Source: Leptospira_A sp046736045 (GTDB lineage: Bacteria > Spirochaetota > Leptospiria > Leptospirales > Leptospiraceae). From it: a stretch of 64,000 nucleotides of DNA. The translations under genes and the position numbers were made by a program. The stretch covers positions 1,116,001 to 1,180,000 of the forward strand of contig NZ_CP177134.1 of NCBI RefSeq assembly GCF_046736045.1, given 5' to 3'. The notes under the pieces are model-generated. The model saw only the letters and a program-made list of their open reading frames with translations, made no database searches and had not been told where the DNA came from. Below are positions 18,220-25,706 of this stretch, piece after piece. Every line of letters begins with the position of its first letter. The first letter of the stretch is position 1.

Positions 18220-19617
18220 TTAAGATTCTTTCAGCGCATTGATCATCTCTTGGGTTGCTTTTTTACCATCACCGAATAACATGAGACAGTTGTCTGCAAT
18301 GAACAGCGGGTTAGGAACTCCGGCAAATCCAGGAGAAAGTGATCGTTTGATCACAACGACGGTTTTCGCTTTATCAACATCTAAAATAGGCATACCTGCA
18401 ATCGGAGACTTCGGATCCGTCTTTGCAAGCGGGTTTGTAACGTCATTGGCACCATTGACTATTACAAGATCAACATTTTCGAATGTACTATTGATTTCGT
18501 CCATCTCTTTCAAGCGGTCATAAGGAATATCCGCTTCTGCCAATAGAACGTTCATATGGCCCGGCATCCTTCCTGCAACCGGGTGAATCGCGAAAGTTAC
18601 GTCGATTCCTCTGGCGGTAAGCAATTGATATAAATCCCGAACAGTATGTTGCGCCTGTGCAACCGCCATTCCATATCCGGGAACGATCACTACAGTGCGG
18701 GCAATATCAAGTAACATTGCCACTTCTTCCGCACTGGTCGATTTGATCTTACCATGGTAAAAATCGCCATCGTCTTTCATTTCGGCAGCTACGGCACCAA
18801 ATCCGCCGAATAGAACATTGGTAAGACTTCGATTCATCGCCTTACACATAATCTGTGTTAATATGATACCGGAAGCACCTACGAGAGAACCCGCAATAAT
18901 CAAAACATTATTGTTCAAAACAAATCCGGTCGCGGAAGCTGCGATCCCCGAATAGGAATTCAAAAGGGAAATAACAACAGGCATATCCGCCCCGCCGATG
19001 GGAACAACAAGCAAGATTCCAAGCAACAAGCTAAACGCACTTAAAATCCAATAGATCGGTTCATTGGTTGGGAAAATCGTGCTGTAAACTCCGAGCCCGA
19101 TACAAGCAAGTCCGATGATGATTTTTACAGCCTGGTCACCCGGATAACGAACTGCTTTCTCTGTAACAAAACCTTGCAGTTTTCCGAAAGCGACAAAACT
19201 ACCACTGAACGTGATACCACCAACGATCGCTGAAAATACGATCGAGATGACTTCCTGGTAATTGACTAAATATTCGTATTTGGGAATGGAAATTTGTAAA
19301 GCGGAACCGGCAACGAGAACCGAAGCAATACCTCCAAATCCGTTGAGTACTGCAACTAGTTGCGGCATCGCCGTCATTTGAATTTTGATCGCGAGTATGA
19401 TCCCGATAATGGATCCGATGGCAATTCCGATTGCAATCCATTCATAACTGATGATTTGCTGATCGAATAAAGTCGCAACAACTGCGATGAACATTCCCAC
19501 AGCGCCCAGGATATTTCCTTTGGTAGCTGTTTTCGGATGACCAAGTTGTTTCAGACCTACAATAAAAAGTACAGAAGCAATTAGATAAGATAAATTGAGT
19601 GCGTTGATTAAGTTCAT
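18220..19617 (-). CDS. pntB: NAD(P) transhydrogenase subunit beta
   Basis: The 465-residue protein has about nine membrane segments over residues 1-265 and a C-terminal NADP(H)-binding domain III (VVIVPGYGMAVAQAQHTV, then HPVAGRMPGHMNVLLAEA, then VIVNGANDVTNPLAK). It moves protons through the inner membrane while transferring hydride between NADH and NADP+. Length matches the family. The partner pntAB is 11 bp upstream; the NAD-binding subunit is not in the window. Confidence 0.95.
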   Translation of the reverse strand: MNLINALNLSYLIASVLFIVGLKQLGHPKTATKGNILGAVGMFIAVVATLFDQQIISYEWIAIGIAIGSIIGIILAIKIQMTAMPQLVAVLNGFGGIASVLVAGSALQISIPKYEYLVNYQEVISIVFSAIVGGITFSGSFVAFGKLQGFVTEKAVRYPGDQAVKIIIGLACIGLGVYSTIFPTNEPIYWILSAFSLLLGILLVVPIGGADMPVVISLLNSYSGIAASATGFVLNNNVLIIAGSLVGASGIILTQIMCKAMNRSLTNVLFGGFGAVAAEMKDDGDFYHGKIKSTSAEEVAMLLDIARTVVIVPGYGMAVAQAQHTVRDLYQLLTARGIDVTFAIHPVAGRMPGHMNVLLAEADIPYDRLKEMDEINSTFENVDLVIVNGANDVTNPLAKTDPKSPIAGMPILDVDKAKTVVVIKRSLSPGFAGVPNPLFIADNCLMLFGDGKKATQEMINALKES

Positions 19618-19628
19618 TTAATTTCCGC

Positions 19629-19910
19629 TTAATCCTTTTTCTTAAACATGGCGAGCATTCTGTGAGTTACCAAAAATCCACCCACAACATTGATCGTAGC
19701 AAAGATCACGGAAAGAAATCCCAGGATCTTTGTGATATTATTATCAGGAAGCCCGGAAGAATAAAGAGCACCGATCAAGGTGATCCCGGAAATGGCATTA
19801 GAACCCGACATAAGTGGGGTATGGAGAATGGGGGGGATTTTTGTGATGATTTCAAATCCGACGAAAATCGCCAAAACGAAGATCGTCACTGCAGTTACAA
19901 ATATTTCCAT
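19629..19910 (-). CDS. pntAB: NAD(P) transhydrogenase alpha subunit, membrane part
   Basis: The 93-residue protein corresponds to the C-terminal membrane part of PntA found as a separate subunit (PntAB) in three-gene transhydrogenases. It shows three helices, with the FVGFEIITKIPPILHTPLMS and SNAISGITLIGAL segments that are diagnostic. The upstream gene should be pntAA, the NAD(H)-binding domain I, but no such frame exists between 19911 and 24158. I see no good ribosome site in front of the start, which fits loss of an upstream coupled gene. Confidence 0.9.
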   Translation of the reverse strand: MEIFVTAVTIFVLAIFVGFEIITKIPPILHTPLMSGSNAISGITLIGALYSSGLPDNNITKILGFLSVIFATINVVGGFLVTHRMLAMFKKKD

Positions 19911-20035
19911 AGGTTAGTAGTAGTTATGGAGAAATTGACCTTTTTGGAAACAAAATTTATTGAAATTTGCAAGGAAATCGGACTCCAAATCGGGTGTTCT
20001 TTTGCAATCACGAAGAAAATTGCCTTAACTTCCCT

Positions 20036-20145
20036 CCCCCGATTTTTGGGGGCACACCCGTTCCTACGGAACCGGTCGGGCTATCCGCTGCAATCTTTGC
20101 CAGAGGCAAAGGATTTCCGCTCCTATCCCTTGTGCGGGAAAATAA
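20036..20145. repeat. Hairpin-rich intergenic element, repeat-like
   Basis: This 110-bp, relatively GC-rich stretch contains three successive foldbacks: CCCCC/GGGGG (20036-20040 with 20048-20052), GTTCC/GGAAC around 20066, and TTTGCC/GGCAAA (20096-20101 with 20105-20110, three-base loop, extended by AATC/GATT). It also carries two related direct words, CTATCCGCT and TCCGCTCCTATCCC. It stands out from the AT-rich surroundings. I recall very similar sequences recurring between genes in Leptospira and Bacteroidota but cannot confirm it here. Small open frames across it look spurious. Confidence 0.45.
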
Positions 20146-20297
20146 TATGGATTCCAAAATCTTTACCAATATAGTACAAAATGTTCAATAAAGGTACCAT
20201 TTCCTGAAATTTAAAGGCCGTTATACAATTGTTTATCAATATTTAAGAATATTTGAATATTGATAATGATTCCGGGCCAGCAATCTGATGAAATCCA

Positions 20298-20318
20298 AAA
20301 TCATCTGACAGATGATTT
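20298..20318. promoter_or_regulatory. Perfect 21-bp palindrome, candidate operator
   Basis: The arms AAATCATCTG (20298-20307) and CAGATGATTT (20309-20318) are perfect inverted repeats around a single central base. The palindrome lies 30 bp before a TATAAT hexamer (20349-20354), which is itself 50 bp before the start codon of the micro-gene at 20404. That position suits a repressor or activator site. It is not followed by a T tract, so a terminator is unlikely. Confidence 0.45.
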
Positions 20319-20403
20319 GTCTCACAAACGAAAAAAACTCAATCATTTTATAATCATTGCTATTCTCAGAAAATATTATCCAAACGGAAAGTAGAGGGAC
20401 AAT

Positions 20404-20466
20404 ATGCTGATAACTATACTTGCGATTGTAATCATCGTTATCTTATTAATCATTCTTATCATATAG
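20404..20466 (+). CDS. 20-residue hydrophobic micro-peptide
   Basis: An ATG preceded by a strong AGAGGG ribosome site (about 6 bp spacing) opens a 20-codon frame ending in TAG. The product is almost wholly Ile/Leu/Val with one Thr and one Ala, that is, a single membrane helix beginning MLITILAI. A TATAAT box lies at 20349-20354 and a hairpin follows at 20493. Peptides of this kind occur as type I toxins (Ibs/TisB-like). The N terminus also resembles small stress proteins of the DUF3309 sort, which are longer, so it might be a truncated one. Function unproven; no antisense RNA could be identified. Confidence 0.4.
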   Translation: MLITILAIVIIVILLIILII

Positions 20467-20492
20467 ATTCAATCTATAGATTAAGAAAAATC

Positions 20493-20521
20493 TCTCTTAC
20501 TTATACAAAATAAATAAGAGA
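20493..20521 (+). terminator. Hairpin after the micro-peptide gene
   Basis: The arms 20493-20504 and 20510-20521 pair over 12 positions with one C/A mismatch around a five-base loop. It starts 26 bp after the stop of the micro-peptide gene. The downstream tract is A-rich with a short TTTT a few bases on, so termination efficiency is uncertain; it could instead stabilise the 3' end. Confidence 0.35.
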
Positions 20522-20621
20522 AAATGTTTTCAGAAGAAATGTTGTTTATTTTCAGGAGAAATAAAGGCATTTCTGGCAAAAAAACAAAAATTCAAATCGT
20601 CAGCATCTCATACAAAAACCT

Positions 20622-20702
20622 ATGTATCTTCATTTTCACCAAACATTTGTCATACTATTTTTTAGCGTTTTACTAATTTATTCTTGTAATTCAAAATATT
20701 AG
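20622..20702 (+). pseudogene. Lipoprotein signal-peptide remnant (26 codons)
   Basis: An ATG opens a 26-codon frame whose product has a hydrophobic stretch ending LLIYSC and then only NSKY before a TAG. This is the shape of a lipoprotein signal peptide with almost no mature part. No ribosome site is visible in front. It lies in the decayed region before the outer-membrane protein remnant, so I read it as the surviving start of a lost lipoprotein gene. A real micro-lipoprotein is a less likely alternative. Confidence 0.3.
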
Positions 20703-20786
20703 TTATTCTAACACAAGAATGAAAATAATAAAAGAAAGAATCGAAGGTTTCTATAAGGAAGCCAAAGAGCTACTTTAGATTTTTAA

Positions 20787-21569
20787 ATATTATGGAAATC
20801 GAAAGGAAACTGGGGAAATAACAGAGGTTATGGTGGTGCAAGCGTCGGTCTCGACTATTTTCATTTTTTAAGCGAAGGCTTGGTTTCCAATGTTTTTTTT
20901 GGAGCACAAATTAACGGCTACAACCGTAGTTACGAATGGAAGTCATACTATCCCTTTGGTATAGGTTTCAAAGATGGAAATAATAATCTAGGTGTGGCAG
21001 ACATTAACTTAGGAATAACTTTAAACATCCTTCCTTCCCTACGATTATTACCAAAACTCGTTCATAGACAGGTAGGTCAGGAATTTTCAGGAAATTATTA
21101 TGGAATAGGAGCACCCACATTTATTGGAAACCAATCCATCGACAACCGTGCTTCGGTAGGTATGATTGGATCCGGTATAGAATTAGATATAACACCGGTT
21201 ATTACTGTATTTGGTGATGTATTGATTTCAGGTCCATCCAATGTCTTTTCAAATGGAAACTATAACAGCAATACCATAATACTGAGTAATATAGGTAATT
21301 CTTTTTCAACGGTCAGCGGCGGTTATAGAGTGAGTGCGAACCGGATTACCGCAGGAATCAATTTCCTGATATTGCCCGGATTAAGAATTTTCGGTGCTTA
21401 CGAACATGAACAGATGAAGGTAAGTGTGGGAGATCCGACTGCGCTTGTGTTCGTAAACGGAGGACTCGATATAAATAGTTCATTGTATCAGTATATTGCC
21501 GCAAGAAACGACGAAAGTATAAGGCTATCGGGGATTCGTGCAGGTATCACTTACGATCTGAATCTATAA
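20787..21569 (+). pseudogene. 5'-truncated outer-membrane beta-barrel gene
   Basis: The frame is open from 20787 to the TAA at 21567-21569. From about 20805 it encodes GNWGNNRGYGGASVGLDYF and continues through alternating strands to a C-terminal GIRAGITYDLNL, the pattern of an outer-membrane barrel. There is no signal peptide and no usable start before TTG 20880, which falls inside the first strand pair. The 5' end with the signal sequence therefore appears to be lost, with a TAA at 20784-20786 closing the frame. The remaining 250 or so codons are intact. A sequencing frameshift is an alternative explanation. Confidence 0.55.
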
Positions 21570-21870
21570 ATTCAATTCGTGTTATCTTGATAATTCGAAT
21601 CTTCAGAATGATTTGATAATATTCTTCCATTCCATTAAGAATGGAAGAACCAATATTTTAGATATATTATTATATTCCATTTATTCGATGATTTATTATG
21701 ATTTTGTTCTTATTTATTAATCAAAATAAATTAAGTACTTTACTTTGATATTTAATATTAGTTAAACGATATTGCACCCGACCGTATTTTGACTATTATC
21801 ATACTGCAACGATAGGAATACGACTAAGTCATAGGATCAATAAGATTTAAATAATTATGCCAAACATTCA
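21570..21870. other. AT-rich intergenic stretch
   Basis: This 301-bp gap separates the barrel remnant from the AI-2E family gene. It holds the hairpin at 21622-21649 and otherwise very AT-rich sequence (21660-21770). A TTGACT at about 21797 is a possible -35 element for the downstream gene, but no convincing -10 follows at normal spacing. I see no coding potential. Confidence 0.6.
21622..21655 (+). terminator. Hairpin after the outer-membrane remnant
   Basis: Perfect 11-bp arms (TTCTTCCATTC at 21622-21632 and its complement at 21639-21649) enclose a six-base loop. A short T-containing tract follows. It lies 52 bp after the end of the barrel frame and probably terminated that gene. Confidence 0.5.
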
Positions 21871-22986
21871 ATGAAAAATAGAAAAATACAAAAAAACATA
21901 AAGGTCGAACAAGAATTAGCCGATAAACCGGAATCAAATCTCGTGGAACGTTGGAGTTTCTTTTTTATATTAGCCGGAAGCGGAATATTATTTAGTTATC
22001 TGCTTTGGCCTTTATTATTTCCCATATTATTTGCATGTATTTTTGCAAGTGCATGTTATCCACTCATGATTTCCTTACAATCGAGAACAGGCTGGAATCG
22101 GCCTGTGTCCGCATTTATAATCATTTGTTTTTTGTTTCTAATTATATTTTTACCAAGTATATATCTTGTAGTTCGATTGTCACAAGAAGTCGTCAAAATT
22201 TACTTATTTGCGAATGAATTTTTCACCGCTCAGTATTTAAATGAAGTTTTATTCGGTGAGAACATACTTTCCAATATCTTGCATATCATATTCGATTTTT
22301 TTAATATACCATATACAATCGAAAAATTTAACGAAATTCTATTCGGATTTATTTCTAAAATTACAGGTTCAAGTTTCGCATTCTTAAATTCGTTTCTGAA
22401 CAATTCATTTGAATTTTTAATCCAATTTGCAGTCATGTTGGCTGCCCTATTTGGAATTTTATGGGAAGGTGAAAAATTAAAAGTTTTTTTATTCAAACTC
22501 ATTCCTATGAAATTAGCAGATGAAGAAGATATTTTACAACAATTCAATAAAATGAATTATTTAACATTAGTTCATAATGGAATTGCAGCATTGATTCAGG
22601 GTTCGTTGGCCGGTCTTGGGCTTTTAGTTTGTGGAATTGAATCCGTTATCTTATGGACTGTGTTAATGATTCTGTTTGCTCTTTTACCTTATGTTGGGAC
22701 AGGCATTGTTTTTATCCCGGCTGCAGGTTATATGTATTATTCGGGCAGGCCCCTGATGGCAATATTTCTCATCGTCTGGTGTGTTTCCGTTTCACTGATT
22801 GTAGAAAATTTTTACAAACCATTATTCATGGCACGGGGTATCAGCATTGACGGTTTTTTAGTTTTCTTTTCAGTAATCGGTGGAATTGCAAGTTTCGGAG
22901 TTTCCGGATTATTTTTAGGACCATTGGTCTTAGTGTTCTTTTTAACAATCAGCAAATTGTATTTTAAAAACTATACAACTGAATGA
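21871..22986 (+). CDS. AI-2E family (PerM-like) membrane protein
   Basis: The 371-residue protein has about eight membrane helices. It begins with a charged N terminus, then a two-helix hairpin (residues 30-60 and 75-105), a long amphipathic middle, and the conserved C-terminal set: ALLPYVGTGIVFIPAAGYMY (about 270-289) and IVENFYKPLFMARGISI followed by FGVSGLFLGPLVLVFFLT. These are hallmarks of the AI-2E/UPF0118 family, whose characterised members include TqsA and Na+(Li+)/H+ antiporters. Transported substrate cannot be assigned. It lies alone in an AT-rich patch and ends at a bidirectional-looking hairpin. Confidence 0.85.
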   Translation: MKNRKIQKNIKVEQELADKPESNLVERWSFFFILAGSGILFSYLLWPLLFPILFACIFASACYPLMISLQSRTGWNRPVSAFIIICFLFLIIFLPSIYLVVRLSQEVVKIYLFANEFFTAQYLNEVLFGENILSNILHIIFDFFNIPYTIEKFNEILFGFISKITGSSFAFLNSFLNNSFEFLIQFAVMLAALFGILWEGEKLKVFLFKLIPMKLADEEDILQQFNKMNYLTLVHNGIAALIQGSLAGLGLLVCGIESVILWTVLMILFALLPYVGTGIVFIPAAGYMYYSGRPLMAIFLIVWCVSVSLIVENFYKPLFMARGISIDGFLVFFSVIGGIASFGVSGLFLGPLVLVFFLTISKLYFKNYTTE

Positions 22987-22992
22987 AACAGT

Positions 22993-23019
22993 TTCCAGTA
23001 AGTTGTTAGCTTACTGGAA
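22993..23019. terminator. Bidirectional terminator
   Basis: Perfect 10-bp arms (22993-23002 and 23010-23019) with a seven-base loop lie between the convergent AI-2E family gene and the gene at 23026. The + strand continues into a T-rich stretch (TGTTTGTTATTT). Confidence 0.65.
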
Positions 23020-23025
23020 TGTTTG

Positions 23026-23676
23026 TTATTTGCCTTGTTGTACCATTTGGCGACGGGCTTTTTCGATAGGAGTTTGGATTCTTTTGATTGCATTTCGAAG
23101 TTTTATCGCATCTTCCTGAACGCGATTTGAAATTGGAGTGATGGATTCAACTCCTCTTCTCGTCAAATCATTTGATAGATACGTTTGGATTTCACTTGCA
23201 TCAAGAACGAATGAGTGAAATGCATCTTTCACTCCCACACTATTGGATGCTATACTTTCATAAACTTCACTCAGTTCATTGCGGCGAGTATCGCTCAATT
23301 CCTGGATTTCAGGATTATTATACTTTCCTCCCTCTTTTTTCCATTCACTAAAATAGTTTTTTCCTTGTGATTTCAATTCTTCGGAATGAACTTTATAATT
23401 TTTTTCCATTTTATCTATATTCTCGATATTTTTGGTATAAAGATCAAATGCCTTTTTAATATCGGATTGGCCTGATTTGGTAACTTCATATAAAGAGGAA
23501 TTGATTCCATCAAGCTGGACAACAATTAACTTTATATCATTATCCAGTGCCTCTAAACTTACAGAAGTTTGTTTTGATCGTTCAAGTCCCGTCAAAGAAG
23601 CACATTGGAATGCACCTATTGCAATTATTATCATTAAGACATTAATTTTTAGTAAAGTAGGTTTAGTTAAATTCAT
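23026..23676 (-). CDS. Putative lipoprotein, DUF2959-like
   Basis: The protein has 216 residues. The N terminus has a hydrophobic signal ending IIAIGAFQC (Cys25), consistent with lipid modification. The mature part is almost entirely helical and charged, with coiled-coil character (SDIKKAFDLYTKNIENIDKM; RRNELSEVYESIASNSVG; RRGVESITPISNRVQEDAIK). The layout and the late ESI-x-x-I-x-x-R-V-x-x-D helix remind me of DUF2959, a family of unknown function. I hold that match only loosely. It converges on the AI-2E family gene. Confidence 0.55.
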   Translation of the reverse strand: MNLTKPTLLKINVLMIIIAIGAFQCASLTGLERSKQTSVSLEALDNDIKLIVVQLDGINSSLYEVTKSGQSDIKKAFDLYTKNIENIDKMEKNYKVHSEELKSQGKNYFSEWKKEGGKYNNPEIQELSDTRRNELSEVYESIASNSVGVKDAFHSFVLDASEIQTYLSNDLTRRGVESITPISNRVQEDAIKLRNAIKRIQTPIEKARRQMVQQGK

Positions 23677-24158
23677 AATCTTTTATCCTTTAAATGTTAA
23701 ACCGAATTACTGAATCAATTTTTTTATTCCTATGTTTTGACCCTCAATAATTAATCATATTATCTTTCAATTATACAATTGATTTAACAATTACTTTGAA
23801 CTGAACAAACAGAAGGGAAAAGTATACACATAAACGATTATTATAATTTTTTAGTACCAAATAACAAATGTTTGATAAAATGAACGGGAATTGATAAAAC
23901 CCCCGTGATTTTATCCTCTAACCAACCTTAAAAATTCTCTCCAAAAACAATGAAAAAAGGATGAAATACTCTAGTTCTCAACCTAAATCACTACAAAACC
24001 GAATCACAACACCTCATCGGAAAAAATATTCAAGAGGTACAAATCGCGTTGGAGTCTAAACTAAAAGAGTGCACATCTAGCAGATATAACCATATCCGTC
24101 TTGAGATTAGTACTCAAAAAAAATAGGTTAGGATATTAAACAAGGATCGAAACAACAA
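23677..24158. other. Gene-free AT-rich stretch
   Basis: This 482-bp region carries no convincing gene. It contains a 7-bp hairpin with a C-rich loop (23893-23915). A frame without a start codon spans about 23967-24125 and reads like a C-terminal coding remnant (for example NIQEVQIALESKLKE before a TAG), but I cannot assign it. The promoter of the SnoaL-like gene should lie near the right end, though I could not identify it. Confidence 0.5.
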
Positions 24159-24635
24159 ATGAAACTCAGCATAAAATCAATCAAACACCATATGATTCAT
24201 ATAGGAACTGCAACCTTACTTATATTTTGTTTTTTATCATGCAGTCAAAAAGAAGACAAACAAGAAAAGAACAAACAAATTGTAGGAGATTTTTACAATT
24301 TGATTTTTAAAGACCACAAACCGAAAGAAGCCGTTGAACGGTACGTTGGCGATAAATACATTCAGCACAATCCTTACGTTCCGGATGGCACCGAAGCTTT
24401 TTTGGGATTCTTCATACCTTTTTTCAAAGAAAATCCGGACTCGATTGCTGAAATCAAAAGAATCGTTGCAGAAGGAGATTTGGTATTTCTGCACGTTCAT
24501 GCAAAACAAAACAAACAAGATCGTGGACAAGCGATCATCGATATTTTTAGAGTGGAAAACGGTAAAATTGTAGAACACTGGGACGTGGTACAACCCATTC
24601 CGGAAAAATCTGCAAATACAAACACAATGTTCTGA
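24159..24635 (+). CDS. SnoaL/NTF2-like lipoprotein
   Basis: The 158-residue protein has a lipoprotein signal ending LIFCFLSC (about residue 27). The mature domain is a SnoaL-like alpha+beta barrel: NKQIVGDFYNLIFKDHKPKE, YVGDKYIQHNPYVPDGTEAF, and the late DIFRVENGKIVEHWDVVQP strand pair. In this subfamily the HNP and EHWD positions line the pocket. Members include polyketide cyclases and many uncharacterised proteins. It sits 2 bp before the dioxygenase gene, so the two probably act together in the periplasm. Confidence 0.82.
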   Translation: MKLSIKSIKHHMIHIGTATLLIFCFLSCSQKEDKQEKNKQIVGDFYNLIFKDHKPKEAVERYVGDKYIQHNPYVPDGTEAFLGFFIPFFKENPDSIAEIKRIVAEGDLVFLHVHAKQNKQDRGQAIIDIFRVENGKIVEHWDVVQPIPEKSANTNTMF

Positions 24636-24637
24636 TA

Positions 24638-25507
24638 ATGAATCGAAAAAGATTTTTACTTTCGGCGATAGGATTGTTATTAGCAGTTGTTTGTCGCCCG
24701 AAGAAAAAAACAAATTCAAAAGAGGTAGAGATGAATACAAATAAAATGCCGGTTCTATTCGTCGGGCATGGAAGTCCGATGAATGCAGTCGAATCCAATT
24801 CATTTACAAAAACTTGGAACGAACTGGGAAAATCAATTCCGAAACCGAAAGCAATCGTGTGTATATCGGCTCATTGGCTGACAGAAGGCACTTACGTAAC
24901 TGCCATGGACAAACCGAAAACGATTCATGATTTTTACGGGTTCCCCAAACAATTGATGGAATATTTATACGAGGCTCCGGGTGATCCTTCTCTTGCAAAA
25001 AAAATCACCGAGGATATTTCCAACCCGAAGTTATCTTTAGATAAAGACTGGGGACTCGACCATGGTACATGGAGTGTGCTTTGTCATATATATCCCGAAA
25101 AAAACATTCCCGTTCTGCAGCTCAGTATTGATGCTACAAAAGATCTCGCCTGGCATTTGGAATTTACAAAACAACTATCATATCTTAGGCGGGAAGAAGT
25201 ATTGATCATAGGAAGCGGAAATTTAGTCCACAATCTGGGTCTCTATAATTGGAAAAACCCTACCGAAATTTTGCCTTGGGCAAAAGAAGCGAACGATACT
25301 TTTAAAAAATGGATTACCGAAAATGATACGAAGGCATTCGTAGATTCTGACCGTTTTACACGTGCTATGTACACAGCGATTCCGACTGCGGAACATTATA
25401 TTCCTGCGATTTATGCCCTCGGTCTACGGGAGCCCGATGATAAGCTGGAGTTTTTTAACGATGTATTGACCAGTTCGATTTCGATGACCGGGTTCCGATT
25501 GGGATGA
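24638..25507 (+). CDS. ygiD: DODA-type extradiol ring-cleavage dioxygenase
   Basis: The 289-residue protein matches the YgiD/4,5-DOPA dioxygenase class III family: PVLFVGHGSPMNAVE (metal-binding His), ISAHWLTEGTYVT, DHGTWSVLCHIYP and GSGNLVHNLGLYNW supply the expected His residues. It has an unusual 31-residue N-terminal extension (MNRKRFLLSAIGLLLAVVC) that looks like a lipoprotein or Tat-like signal with R-K in place of R-R. An internal ATG at 24731 has a better ribosome site (AGAGG, 5 bp) and would give a 258-residue cytosolic enzyme. I keep the longer form because the gene upstream, 2 bp away, also encodes an exported protein. Natural substrate unknown. Confidence 0.82.
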   Translation: MNRKRFLLSAIGLLLAVVCRPKKKTNSKEVEMNTNKMPVLFVGHGSPMNAVESNSFTKTWNELGKSIPKPKAIVCISAHWLTEGTYVTAMDKPKTIHDFYGFPKQLMEYLYEAPGDPSLAKKITEDISNPKLSLDKDWGLDHGTWSVLCHIYPEKNIPVLQLSIDATKDLAWHLEFTKQLSYLRREEVLIIGSGNLVHNLGLYNWKNPTEILPWAKEANDTFKKWITENDTKAFVDSDRFTRAMYTAIPTAEHYIPAIYALGLREPDDKLEFFNDVLTSSISMTGFRLG

Positions 25508-25549
25508 GACTATTATAATCCCGCTTTAGTTCTGATTCAATAGGAAGTC

Positions 25550-25625
25550 AAAGGTATGGGCCCCAGCAATTTAATATTCCCCGCCCTGATTTGGGAGGGG
25601 AACTGAACCCGCCACCCAATGGGTT
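25550..25625 (-). repeat. Dispersed GC-rich hairpin repeat, copy A
   Basis: Read on the minus strand this copy matches the sequence at 57698-57766: the shared blocks are CCATTGGGTGG-Y-GGGT, CCCCTCCCA, AGGGCGGGGA and TACCTTT, in that order. The core folds into a stem (25577-25586 with 25593-25602) with one mismatch at the same position as in the other copy. It lies between the ends of the convergent dioxygenase and queC genes and may double as a terminator. No coding potential. Confidence 0.6.
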
Positions 25626-25706
25626 CTCTCTACCATATTTCATCTTAAAACTCAACAACTAACTTCAATTTAGCGAAAAAAACACAAATAAGTTCGCCTT
25701 TTTGCC

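Noticed and set aside
19967..20191. 74-codon frame across the hairpin element
   Set aside because: The coding sense is created by the repeat itself and no protein features are visible.
20719..20778. 19-codon frame starting MKIIKERIEGFYKE
   Set aside because: It is faintly CsbD-like but ends at once and lacks a ribosome site; it is probably chance or debris.
23893..23915. 7-bp hairpin with a C-rich loop and an ACGGG upstream that could pair with it
   Set aside because: A pseudoknot can be drawn, but there is no gene context and the region is AT-rich enough for chance stems.
23967..24125. Open frame resembling a C-terminal coding remnant
   Set aside because: It has no start codon or ribosome site and I could not recognise the product; it is too short to call even as a pseudogene.
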